This document shows, one piece after another, positions 1-6,873 of a DNA stretch of 7,998 nucleotides. The DNA comes from Pedosphaera sp. (lineage in GTDB: Bacteria; Verrucomicrobiota; Verrucomicrobiia; Limisphaerales; UBA9464), in assembly GCA_009695405.1 (NCBI GenBank), contig SIAZ01000167.1:1-7998 (forward strand), written 5' to 3'. Position numbers and translations under genes: made by a program. The notes under the pieces were generated by a model. It was not told the origin of the DNA. It saw nothing but the letters and a program-made list of their open reading frames with translations, and searched no databases. How positions within the stretch are numbered: the stretch's first letter is position 1; every line of letters begins with the position of its first letter.

Positions 1-4
1 GCGC

Positions 5-55
5 CGCGTCCAGCCCTCCGGTCGCCCCTGCGGGGCTCCCTCCGGGCTGGACGCG
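5..55. repeat. GC-rich nested hairpin in the IS tail
   Basis: A perfect 12-bp inverted repeat pairs 5-16 (CGCGTCCAGCCC) with 44-55. Inside it a second stem pairs GCCCC (24-28) with GGGGC (32-36) around the loop TGC. The hairpin sits in the non-coding tail of the IS3-like element. It could stop transcription leaving the transposase genes or shield the element from outside transcription, but there is no T-run after it, so an intrinsic terminator is not demonstrated. Confidence 0.7.
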
Positions 56-150
56 AAGAGGCCCGTCTGCGAGCGTCCGGGTCAGGCAAAAAGCACGACC
101 CTTGAAGAACCATTTCAGACCCCAAACCATAACTTAATTCCGACCAAAAA

Positions 151-176
151 TGGTCCAACGATCGGGGTCCACCTTA
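151..176 (-). repeat. Terminal inverted repeat of the left IS (probable IRR)
   Basis: Read on the - strand this is TAAGGTGGACCCCG, then ATCGT, then TGGACCA. It pairs with 7853-7878 with five mismatches. The boundary at 176 is chosen because it aligns base for base with the TG start of the right-hand element. The next bases inside the segment are GAT (177-179), which also precede the right-hand IS at 7850-7852. Confidence 0.7.
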
Positions 177-250
177 GATTTGCCTAGGCCCCAATTCGGA
201 CTTTAAAGTCTAGCTCCAAACAATGCACGAGGCGAAAGTGGCTGGGCTAA

Positions 251-386
251 TTGGACCAACAGATCGCGCTCATTCAAGCCAATAGCCGCCAGACCTATGG
301 GGCCCCTCGGCTTGTTTGAGACCTTAAAGACTCAGGGCATCGGCATGGCTTACCTGATGAGGAATAAAGGCCTCTTTGGGCGCTAG
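251..386 (+). pseudogene. Decayed IS3-type OrfB transposase fragment
   Basis: Translation from 257 gives QQIALIQANSRQTYGAPRLV, then an in-frame TGA (317-319), then DLKDSGHRHGL. From 351, one frame over, it continues as YLMRNKGLFGR up to a TAG at 384. Read together these follow the N-terminal part of IS3-family OrfB proteins, in which a 'SRxTYGxPR' segment is followed by a 'GHRxG' segment and then 'ARLMRxxGL'. A few residues between 'HGL' and 'LMR' appear lost, which explains the frame change. There is no start, no DDE catalytic core and no usable frame, so this is a fossil and not a gene. It lies 75 bp from the intact IS end, outside that element's terminal repeat, so it most likely records an older, separate insertion. 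Confidence 0.6.
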
Positions 387-580
387 CAACATCGCCACTC
401 TTCCCTCCGAGGCCTTTCTCCCTCCACTTTCAAAACCCAAAAACAACGAACTATAAATTCTCTTTTCTCTTTACGTTTTTTCGAAGCAATCCCGAATTAA
501 AACGAGGGCATCCCTAAAATAGATCCGTTTGCGTTACCACAGCCTTGGCTTCAACCCCTATTTTATTCATCCTCCCTCCT
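387..580. other. Non-coding leader region upstream of the DUF4380 gene
   Basis: No coding frame with family resemblance is visible here. The left part may be further decayed transposase sequence. The right part is A+T-rich and pyrimidine-rich and must hold the promoter of the + strand gene cluster. I see no riboswitch-like fold or clear operator. Confidence 0.4.
428..457 (+). promoter_or_regulatory. Possible promoter of the + strand cluster
   Basis: TATAAA at 452-457 matches the bacterial -10 box at five of six positions. The hexamer TTTCAA at 428-433, 18 bp upstream, is only a weak -35 match. Transcription would begin near 464, leaving a leader of about 117 nt before the ATG at 581. This is the best candidate by eye in the gap, but the -35 is poor and other A+T-rich stretches (for example near 510-520) are possible. 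Confidence 0.25.
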
Positions 581-1540
581 ATGTTCGCGGTTCAGAAAAC
601 AGCTCTCCTGCTTCTTGCCTCTCTCTTGCTTCCCCTCGCAATCAAGGCAGCAACCGTGGCTCAAGCCAAATCGATCACCTATCGAGGTTGGCCCCAGTGC
701 TGGATTCTCGATAACGGATCGGTCAGTGCGGTCATCGTCCCAGCTATCGGGCGTGTCGTACAATTTGGATTCTGCAATAAGCCAGGTGTCTTCTGGGAAA
801 ATGATTCGCTAGCCGGAAAGTCGGCCGTAAATGCACCTTGGAATAATCCAGGCAGCTTCGGCGGCGACAAAACCTGGCCCGCTCCTCAATCCGAATGGAC
901 ATGGCCACCACCCGCTGTCTTTGATCAGACTCCAATGGAATGCATGCCTAATGGGATGGGTGAAGTTTTGCTTGTTTCCATTGTTTGTCCCAGATCCGGA
1001 ATTCGCGTGGAGCGTTTAATTAGCCTTCATCCCACAAGGTCACAGATGCGGATTGTCACCACCTATCACAAGGTGACAGGCGATCCGGTAGAAGTCTCTA
1101 TCTGGACACTTACTCAGTTACGCGAACCACTAAAGACCTTCCTCGCTATCCGCCCAAAGTCTTCGCTCGAGACCGAATACACTGCCTCTACGGATGGGGC
1201 TGAATCCTTTTTTCAGGTCGCCAAACGATGGATTTCAATCACCCGCGATCCCGCGGCAGATCACACTCTTGGTTCCGATGCTACTCAGATACTCTGGGTG
1301 AGTGAGCACAACTGTCTTAAGATCGATTCACCTCGTATTTCGACGGCTCGTTACCCGGAAAAAGGCGCCGGTGTCAGGGTTTTTACTAACGGCAATCCCG
1401 CTCGCTTCGTCGAGGCTCAAACTCTCAGTCCTTTGCAAACTCTCAGCGTGGGTGACTCTCTCTCGGCAACCAATACCTACTCACTGTTTCATCGATCGCG
1501 ACGCAAGCCAGATGCCGAGGCTATGGCACTGCTGAAATAA
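581..1540 (+). CDS. Secreted DUF4380 domain protein
   Basis: A 319-residue exported protein of the uncharacterised DUF4380 family; its biochemical role is unknown. The ATG at 581 is preferred over a TTG at 545 because it gives a clean signal peptide: MFAVQK, a hydrophobic run at residues 8-21, then a likely cut after IKA at 23. The mature part opens with the family's recognisable segment 'YRGWPQCWILDNGSVSAVIVPAIGRVVQFGF' (residues 34-64; cited here only as a landmark), followed by GSFGGDKTWPAPQSEW (91-106) and WPPPAVFD. From memory, proteins with this 'GGDKxWPAPQSxW' block are common in Planctomycetota and Verrucomicrobiota and resemble the beta-sandwich of galactose mutarotases, so sugar binding is possible but unproven. 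No Shine-Dalgarno precedes the start; 571-580 is all pyrimidine. It is the first gene of the + strand cluster, 42 bp before the flavoprotein gene. Confidence 0.8.
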   Translation: MFAVQKTALLLLASLLLPLAIKAATVAQAKSITYRGWPQCWILDNGSVSAVIVPAIGRVVQFGFCNKPGVFWENDSLAGKSAVNAPWNNPGSFGGDKTWPAPQSEWTWPPPAVFDQTPMECMPNGMGEVLLVSIVCPRSGIRVERLISLHPTRSQMRIVTTYHKVTGDPVEVSIWTLTQLREPLKTFLAIRPKSSLETEYTASTDGAESFFQVAKRWISITRDPAADHTLGSDATQILWVSEHNCLKIDSPRISTARYPEKGAGVRVFTNGNPARFVEAQTLSPLQTLSVGDSLSATNTYSLFHRSRRKPDAEAMALLK

Positions 1541-1582
1541 TCCACCCGCCACTTCCCCTGTTGCTCGACGTCCCTCTTGATC

Positions 1583-2158
1583 ATGCGCTCTGCTGCCTCT
1601 TCAGAAATCTCTCTCGAATCAATCCCTCTCCAGATCTGGACCGAACTTTCTGCCGCAACCCTCAATCTCTCCGATCCTTGGCGCACGCCCGTTCTCGCCT
1701 CATTGAATGACAATCAACCTGACGCCCGTACCGTTGTCCTTCGCCTAGCTGATTTATCTCGTCGAAGCCTTCTATGCTTCTCCGACTCGCGCACTAGTAA
1801 AGTCGCCGCGCTCCAACTGAATCCAATAACTACCTGGTGCTTTTATGATCCAGTCCGAAGAATCCAACTCCGCGCCCAAGGCAGAACTCGAATTGACACC
1901 AACTCAAATCTTACCCGTCAATTTTGGGACTCGATTCCTCCTGCTAATCGACGTCTTTATGATTCTAATCCACCTCCGGGCGAGCAAATTAAAGCTCCTG
2001 AATCATTGGAATTTGGTGCGTGCCCAGAGGCTCACTTCGCCCTCCTTGAAACCACGGTCGACCACTTCGACTGGCTTCATTTAGGCCAAATTATCCATCG
2101 CCGGATTCAACTCCACTGGACCGGTCTAGTCTGGGATACTCACTGGGTTGCCCCATAA
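1583..2158 (+). CDS. Pyridoxamine 5'-phosphate oxidase-family FMN-binding protein
   Basis: A 191-residue cytoplasmic protein with the split-barrel FMN-binding fold of the PNPOx family. The FMN-contact segments are visible: DARTVVLR (residues 47-54), the DSRTSKVAAL segment (68-77), and FYDPVRRIQLRAQGRTRI (87-104). A C-terminal segment, DHFDWLHLGQIIHRRIQ (160-176), matches this subfamily. True PdxH enzymes are usually a little over 200 residues and carry a C-terminal dimerisation domain with substrate-binding residues. Here the protein stops at WVAP, so it is better called a family member than a vitamin B6 enzyme. The substrate is unknown. The start is taken as the ATG at 1583; a TTG two codons upstream (1577) is possible. 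It lies 42 bp after the DUF4380 gene and 81 bp before the DUF4336 gene, on the same strand. No Shine-Dalgarno is seen. Confidence 0.8.
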   Translation: MRSAASSEISLESIPLQIWTELSAATLNLSDPWRTPVLASLNDNQPDARTVVLRLADLSRRSLLCFSDSRTSKVAALQLNPITTWCFYDPVRRIQLRAQGRTRIDTNSNLTRQFWDSIPPANRRLYDSNPPPGEQIKAPESLEFGACPEAHFALLETTVDHFDWLHLGQIIHRRIQLHWTGLVWDTHWVAP

Positions 2159-2239
2159 GCCCTCGACGGATTGAGACAAAAATCGTTTCTCTCTTCCTCT
2201 AGGTCTCTTTCCAGTCAGTCTAACGTCGATTCTAGCCGT

Positions 2240-2974
2240 ATGAACGAACTTCAAACTGTAGCACCCGAACTTTGGATCTGTACACGCGACTTTCGTGCCT
2301 CCGGTATCGAAGTCGGCCAACGAATGACGGTGGTACGTGTCGGGGTTAATTCTCTCTGGATACATTCTCCTATACCTCTGTCCCCAGAATTAGCCGCCGA
2401 CCTCGCCGCTCTTGGCACAGTTCGTCATGTGCTCGTTCCTAATTGTCTCCAACAAGCTCCTCTTGAGGAATGGCGAACCCACTGTCGCACCGCTCTCTTC
2501 TGGGCGGCTCCCGGACTCCGACAGATATCGGCTTTTCCCTTTACCGGCGATCTTTCAGAGGTGCCCCACCCAGAATGGCTGGGGCACTTCACCCCAACTC
2601 TTATCCAAGGAATGCCAACAGTGAATGAACTAACCTACCTCCATCACGGATCTCGTTCGCTGATTGTCGCCGACCTCGTTTATAATCTCACAACCGAAAC
2701 CGACTTCGCCTCTCGCCTCCTCGCTCGCGCCAATGGCATCCACGGCCGCCTCGCCGTGAGCCGACTTTTTCGCTTACGTATGAAAGACAAATCCGCAGTC
2801 GCCGCCTCTCTTCGGTCTATCCTATCTCAGGAATTTGACCGCCTTATCCCGTCGCACGGATCTCTCCTTTCGGGCCACGGTACCCGTTCTCTTTTTTCGA
2901 CCGCTTGGTCTTGGCTTCCCAACGCGTTTCCCACAGCTCCTCTCGCCGATCTCGATTCCACAAGAAACATCTAA
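2240..2974 (+). CDS. DUF4336 domain protein (metallo-beta-lactamase-like fold)
   Basis: A 244-residue cytoplasmic protein of the uncharacterised DUF4336 family, thought to have a metallo-beta-lactamase-like fold. Family landmarks in order are: ELWICTRDF (10-18), GQRMTVVRV (26-34), LWIHSPIPLSPEL (39-51), LGTVRHVLVPN (58-68), FWAAPGL (87-93), LIVADLVYNL (141-150) and IPSHGSLL (203-210). In the family as I remember it, a His-His pair follows 'PN' and would help bind metal. Here that position reads CLQQAPLEEW, with two glutamines, so metal binding at this site may be lost. The candidate ligands Asp145 and His206 remain. The ATG at 2240 is chosen because family similarity begins there; the TTG at 2171 would add 23 low-complexity serine-rich residues. 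The stop lies 3 bp before the exporter start, which argues for co-translation. Confidence 0.75.
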   Translation: MNELQTVAPELWICTRDFRASGIEVGQRMTVVRVGVNSLWIHSPIPLSPELAADLAALGTVRHVLVPNCLQQAPLEEWRTHCRTALFWAAPGLRQISAFPFTGDLSEVPHPEWLGHFTPTLIQGMPTVNELTYLHHGSRSLIVADLVYNLTTETDFASRLLARANGIHGRLAVSRLFRLRMKDKSAVAASLRSILSQEFDRLIPSHGSLLSGHGTRSLFSTAWSWLPNAFPTAPLADLDSTRNI

Positions 2975-2977
2975 CCT

Positions 2978-4795
2978 GTGCAGTACCTAGCTCATGTCCA
3001 TGGCGATCCCAAGGGCCCATTCTCTGTTCGCCCTCGATCCACTGGAGAAATCATTCGCCGCGTCCTTCGTTACCTTCGCCCCTACCCGATGCTTGCCGCT
3101 GGTACGATCGGCTGCGCCTTACTCGGTCAACTCGCCGCATTCGCCTATCCTAAACTTACTCGTTTTATCTTGGATGAAGTCATCGCCGCAAATCGTACAG
3201 ACCGTCTCGCCCCTGCCATCGGCTCACTTCTTCTCGCCTTCTTCTTCCGCGATCTCCTCAACGCCCTTCGTATCTTGCTCAATAATCATTTTGAACAAAA
3301 TGTAATCTTCGATATTCGCTGCGAACTTTATTCCAAACTCCAACGCCTTCGTCCCGCTTGGTTTGATCACCGCGCTACGGGCGATCTGATGACCCGTGTC
3401 ATTGAGGACGTTAGCGCCATGGAACGTCTCCTCATCGACGGCACGGAACAGGGAGTTGTTGCGGTCTTAGGACTCGTTGGGGTGACAGTGCTCCTCTTTC
3501 TCAACGATCCTTTTCTCGCCGGCATCGCTATGGCTCCCATTCCCCTGCTCGTCGGCGGTGCTATCGCTTACACCTCCACTGCAGCCGGTCGCTACCGGAT
3601 TCGTAGCAAGGCTAGCAGTGCCCTCAACGCGCTCTTGATGGATAACCTTCAAGGAGTCAGGCAAATTAAACTCTTCGGACGAGAAACCCACGAGGACTCT
3701 CGCTTTTCTAAACGAGCCGACGAATTGCGTGCCTGCAATCTTACCATCATGCGAGCCTGGGCTACCTACAATCCAGCCATGCAATTCGCATCCGCGCTGG
3801 GCACTGTTCTAGTCCTCTGGTTTGGCGGTCGCAAGGTTCTCGCCGGTACGATGACTCCCGGTGCTCTTATCGAATTCCTCCTCTTCCTAAATATGTTTTA
3901 CGCTCCACTCGCCATCCTTCATTCTTTAAATCAAATGTCTCAGTCCGCGCGCGCTGCCGGTGAGAGGGTCTTCGATGTGCTCGATGCTGAACCTGAATCA
4001 ACGGCTCCTCTCAACGCTTCAAACCAGATATCAACACTTCCAGAGCGTCTCACTGGAGCGATTCGCTTCGACTCTGTCTCGGCCTCTTACGAAAATCGAC
4101 CTGATGCCGTGCGCTCTGTTTCTCTCCAGGCTTCGAGCGGACAGACGATTGCCTTGGTCGGCCCCACCGGTGCTGGTAAATCAACGCTCCTTAATCTCCT
4201 TCCGCGCTTTTATGAAATGTCCGCCGGTCAGATCACCATTGACGACTTTGATATTCGCCAAATCCCCCTCGGATTCTTGCGAAGTCAAATCGCTGTAGTT
4301 AGTCAGGAGCCTTTTCTCTTCAATGGCACCATCCGTGAAAACATTCTCTACGGCCGCCTCAGTGCCACGGATACCGATCTGAATGCCGCGGCCGAAGCCG
4401 CTAATGCCGCTGAATTCATTCGAGCGCTCCCTCAAGGATTTGATACTCACGTGGGGGAACGTGGCGTCCGCCTCAGTGTTGGTGAAAAGCAACGGATTAG
4501 TATCGCTCGAGCTCTCCTAAAAGATGCCCCTATCCTCCTGCTCGACGAAGCGACCGCCAGTGTCGATACCGCCACCGAACGCCTCATCCAAGAGGCTCTG
4601 CGCCGCTTGATGGCCAATCGCACCAGTTTTGTGATTGCTCATCGTTTAGGCACTATTCGGGATGCAGACCAAATTTTAGTGATTAAATCGGGCGAAATAG
4701 TAGAATGCGGTACTCACCCCGTTCTACTGTCTCAAGACGGTCTTTATGCCCGTCTACACCGTGCCCAAGAAGCTTCCGCCGCCGACGCATTTTAA
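2978..4795 (+). CDS. ABC exporter, fused membrane and ATPase domains (MsbA-like)
   Basis: A 605-residue half-transporter that would form a homodimer in the inner membrane and use ATP to export a lipid, drug or peptide; the substrate cannot be read from the sequence. The transmembrane domain covers about residues 25-330, with hydrophobic stretches near 38-58, 79-98, 158-200 and 270-312. The ATPase domain carries an A-loop Tyr371, Walker A GPTGAGKST (395-403), Q-loop Gln443, signature LSVGE (499-503), Walker B ILLLDE (519-524), D-loop SVD (528-530) and switch His555. All catalytic positions are present, but the signature differs from the usual LSGGQ. The start is a GTG at 2978, three bases after the DUF4336 stop, with no Shine-Dalgarno, which fits translational coupling. 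Length matches the family (about 580-620). A gamma-CA-like gene follows after 16 bp. Confidence 0.93.
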   Translation: MQYLAHVHGDPKGPFSVRPRSTGEIIRRVLRYLRPYPMLAAGTIGCALLGQLAAFAYPKLTRFILDEVIAANRTDRLAPAIGSLLLAFFFRDLLNALRILLNNHFEQNVIFDIRCELYSKLQRLRPAWFDHRATGDLMTRVIEDVSAMERLLIDGTEQGVVAVLGLVGVTVLLFLNDPFLAGIAMAPIPLLVGGAIAYTSTAAGRYRIRSKASSALNALLMDNLQGVRQIKLFGRETHEDSRFSKRADELRACNLTIMRAWATYNPAMQFASALGTVLVLWFGGRKVLAGTMTPGALIEFLLFLNMFYAPLAILHSLNQMSQSARAAGERVFDVLDAEPESTAPLNASNQISTLPERLTGAIRFDSVSASYENRPDAVRSVSLQASSGQTIALVGPTGAGKSTLLNLLPRFYEMSAGQITIDDFDIRQIPLGFLRSQIAVVSQEPFLFNGTIRENILYGRLSATDTDLNAAAEAANAAEFIRALPQGFDTHVGERGVRLSVGEKQRISIARALLKDAPILLLDEATASVDTATERLIQEALRRLMANRTSFVIAHRLGTIRDADQILVIKSGEIVECGTHPVLLSQDGLYARLHRAQEASAADAF

Positions 4796-4811
4796 CTGAG
4801 CCCCCCGACGT

Positions 4812-5366
4812 ATGCAAGATCTCATCCAACGCCTCGACACCCATCTTCGCCGCTCTCCTCTGTTAGGTCGAGATGTCTACTTGGCTCGCACAGCTGTGGT
4901 CGTCGGCGATGTCACTTTGGGAGATCAATCCAGTGTTTGGTATGGGGCCGTCTTACGGGGAGATATTAACCGCATTGTGGTCGGTCGATGCAGCAACGTG
5001 CAGGATAATGCCGTCCTGCATCTCGCCGATGATCTCCCTTGTCTCATAGGCGACTTTGTTACGGTCGGCCACTCTGCCAATGTCCATGCCTGCACGATTG
5101 GAGATGACTGCTTGGTAGGAATGGGATCAACCATTTTAGACGGCGCAGTGGTGGGTTCCCAATGTCTTATCGGAGCCAACAGCCTCATTACACCGGGTAT
5201 GCAAATCCCTCCCGGTTCCTTGGTACTCGGTGCTCCGGCCCGCGTGGTTCGACCGCTCCGCCCAGAGGAACGGGCCCGACTGCGTTATTGGGCTGAAAAA
5301 TACGTCGTAAACAGTGGCTATTGCCTCAAAAATGGACTCCATATTGGTGCGCCGCTCTTTGGCTAA
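4812..5366 (+). CDS. Gamma-carbonic anhydrase-like hexapeptide-repeat protein
   Basis: A 184-residue left-handed beta-helix protein of the gamma-carbonic anhydrase (YrdA/PaaY/CaiE-like) family, expected to be a cytoplasmic trimer. Hexapeptide repeats run through residues 28-145, for example VVVGDVTLGD, VWYGAVLRGD and TIGDDCLVGMGSTILDG. The three histidines that bind the metal at the trimer interface are in place: His70 (AVLH), His87 (VGH) and His92 (ANVH). A short alpha-helical tail follows (150-165). Family members range from true CO2-hydrating enzymes to proteins with no measured activity, so catalysis is not certain. The ATG at 4812 is the only good start and lacks a Shine-Dalgarno (a run of Cs precedes it). 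It lies 16 bp after the exporter and is probably the last gene of the + strand unit. Confidence 0.92.
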   Translation: MQDLIQRLDTHLRRSPLLGRDVYLARTAVVVGDVTLGDQSSVWYGAVLRGDINRIVVGRCSNVQDNAVLHLADDLPCLIGDFVTVGHSANVHACTIGDDCLVGMGSTILDGAVVGSQCLIGANSLITPGMQIPPGSLVLGAPARVVRPLRPEERARLRYWAEKYVVNSGYCLKNGLHIGAPLFG

Positions 5367-5472
5367 AATGGAGTTCCTTTACGAAGGACCCAACTGATCA
5401 ACGAACTGGCAAAGCCTGCCTACCAGCGAACACAGATTAAAAGTTTGAACCCTAAACTGTCTTGGAGTCGTC

Positions 5473-6768
5473 TCAACTCGGCCCAACTCGACGGACTTGG
5501 GGTCGCCAGCCTTTGCGGTACTCACGAGACCATAAACGGTTGGCAAGCGAATCACCAAGTACCTTCCGATTATCGGGGTCCAGAGTGAGGGTATGCCCCG
5601 TTCGCCAAGCAATATTACCCAAATGACAGAGCAGCGTGCTCTTTTGACCCTCCTCAATCTCAGCATTCAATTGGGATCTTCCTCGAATACTATCAATAAA
5701 GTTTTGGAAATGGTCGGCATCACGGCGGGGCGCCTTCCCTTCGCGAACCAATTTGTTGCGTGGATCAAAGAGTTTCCATCCTGAATCGAGCAGTAAAAGC
5801 GATCCGTTGTCCCCGAGGAATTCAACACCTACCCCCGCCTCATAATAGCCACGAGAATGACAACTATGACTCTCCCAAGTAATCTGGCAGTGACCGAAAT
5901 CAAAGGTGGCTTCAACGGTGTCTGGGGTCTCTTGATCATCTTTAAAATAATAGCGACCGCCCGTGCAACTGACCCGCCGCGGACAGTCGACGCCCAAACC
6001 CCAACGAGCAAGATCTAGAAAATGGATCCCGTTATTAGCCATTTCACCGCCACCCCAATGCCAACGCCAGTGCCAGTTATAGTGGACAAGATTATCTAAG
6101 TACGGCCGCTCTGGGGCTGGGCCCTGCCACAAGGAATAGTCAAGCCAGTCTGGGGGCAGAACAGTTTTACCTCGGCCTATACTCCCTCGGTCAGCGTTGT
6201 ACCAAGTCCGTGCGGCATGAACTTTCCCGATCGCACCGCTTCGAACCTCGTCAATGGCTTCACGAACCAATGCCCAACTCCGTCGCTGATTCCCCATCTG
6301 CACCTGCCTTCGGTGCCGACGTGCCGCTGCCACCATCCAGGTGCCTTCAGCGGGGTTGTGACTTCCCGGTTTTTCGACATACACATGTTTTCCAGCATCA
6401 CAGGCGAGTAGTGTGGCCGGGGCATGCCAATGGTTCGGAGTGGCAATGCTAATAGCATCAAGAGCGGAGTCCTCTAACATGCGACGGAAGTCACATACTT
6501 CTTTAGGCCGCCGGCCAGTCTTCTTTTCTACCCACTCCGCTGCCTCGGCTAAAGCTCGGCGATCGACGTCGCAGACCGTACCAATGACGCAGTCTGGTAC
6601 AGTGAGATACGCTTCAAGATGAGCCTTGCCGCGATGGAGTCCCATTACTCCCACGGAAACCTGATTCTGTGGCGATGCCGATCGTAGACGGCGAGGTAAC
6701 GCCGTAAGGGCAGCAAAACCGGCTGATCTATAAAAAAAAGAGCGGCGCGAGACGGCAAGAGCGGGCAT
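5473..6768 (-). CDS. Gfo/Idh/MocA-family oxidoreductase with Tat signal
   Basis: A 431-residue NAD(P)-dependent oxidoreductase, probably acting on a sugar or sugar acid, and apparently exported folded by the twin-arginine pathway. The leader carries SRRSFF (residues 7-12) and a short hydrophobic run ending near 25. The nucleotide-binding domain starts at VSVGVMGLHRG (37-47) and includes ATPNHWHAP (109-117) and the family lysine in VEKPGSHNPAEG (131-142). The C-terminal domain has GGGEMANNGIHFLDLARW (239-256), where His249 is the likely catalytic position. The tail SREYRKGWRP is typical of the PVC-group version. The dinucleotide motif is unusual in having His where a glycine is common (GLHRG). 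The ATG at 6768 is preferred over a TTG at 6780. It is downstream of aroE on the same strand after 105 bp and converges on the gamma-CA gene. No Shine-Dalgarno is seen. Confidence 0.9.
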   Translation of the reverse strand: MPALAVSRRSFFYRSAGFAALTALPRRLRSASPQNQVSVGVMGLHRGKAHLEAYLTVPDCVIGTVCDVDRRALAEAAEWVEKKTGRRPKEVCDFRRMLEDSALDAISIATPNHWHAPATLLACDAGKHVYVEKPGSHNPAEGTWMVAAARRHRRQVQMGNQRRSWALVREAIDEVRSGAIGKVHAARTWYNADRGSIGRGKTVLPPDWLDYSLWQGPAPERPYLDNLVHYNWHWRWHWGGGEMANNGIHFLDLARWGLGVDCPRRVSCTGGRYYFKDDQETPDTVEATFDFGHCQITWESHSCHSRGYYEAGVGVEFLGDNGSLLLLDSGWKLFDPRNKLVREGKAPRRDADHFQNFIDSIRGRSQLNAEIEEGQKSTLLCHLGNIAWRTGHTLTLDPDNRKVLGDSLANRLWSREYRKGWRPQVRRVGPS

Positions 6769-6873
6769 ACAACCATACAAGACGAGTCAGATCGGTTCGT
6801 CGAGACTCGAATTTATTTCAATGCCCTTTGAAGAATCAGCCTAGCCGTCAAAAGTTTTCCCCGTCATTGACAT

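Larger units (their letters stand above)
1..176. mobile_element. IS3-family insertion sequence, outer end (partial)
   Basis: This is the end of an insertion sequence whose body runs off the left edge. The reverse complement of 151-176 matches the left end of the element starting at 7853 in 21 of 26 positions, including a shared GGTGGACCCCG and TGGACCA at identical spacing. A further shared subterminal block, TTAAGTTATGGTTT (reverse complement of 124-137), lies deeper inside. The sequence inside these blocks is not the OrfA start seen at the right edge. This is therefore more likely the right end (IRR) of a + strand element than an inverted copy of the left end. No transposase reading frame is visible in 1-123, which fits the non-coding tail after an orfB stop. 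The family is inferred from the ends and from the OrfA start of the right-hand copy. Confidence 0.75.

Noticed and set aside
199..210. Perfect palindrome GACTTTAAAGTC
   Set aside because: It is a lone 12-bp palindrome in decayed IS-flanking sequence with no second copy or nearby promoter; chance is a sufficient explanation.
545..580. Upstream TTG start for the DUF4380 gene
   Set aside because: It would add 12 residues ahead of a complete signal peptide; the ATG at 581 gives a normal leader.
1418..1446. Direct repeat of CAAACTCTCAG, 18 bp apart
   Set aside because: It encodes a short QTLS-PL-QTLS duplication within the DUF4380 gene and does not look like a regulatory or mobile repeat.
2171..2239. 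Upstream TTG start for the DUF4336 gene
   Set aside because: The 23 added residues are serine-rich low-complexity sequence without family similarity; the ATG at 2240 is where conservation begins.
3467..3784. 105-codon open frame on the - strand inside the exporter gene
   Set aside because: It is fully opposite the ABC exporter, whose motifs are unmistakable, and its product resembles no family I know.
5375..5388. Small hairpin TCCTT-TACG-AAGGA after the gamma-CA gene as terminator
   Set aside because: The stem is only 5 bp, A+T-rich, and has no following T-run on either strand.
5379..5666. 95-codon open frame on the - strand at the end of the oxidoreductase gene
   Set aside because: It overlaps the well-supported Gfo/Idh/MocA frame on the same strand in another phase and has no recognisable motif.
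6783..6809. 6-bp inverted repeat CGAGTC/GACTCG between aroE and the oxidoreductase gene
   Set aside because: The stem is short, the loop is 15 bases and there is no T-run; neither a terminator nor an operator can be argued.
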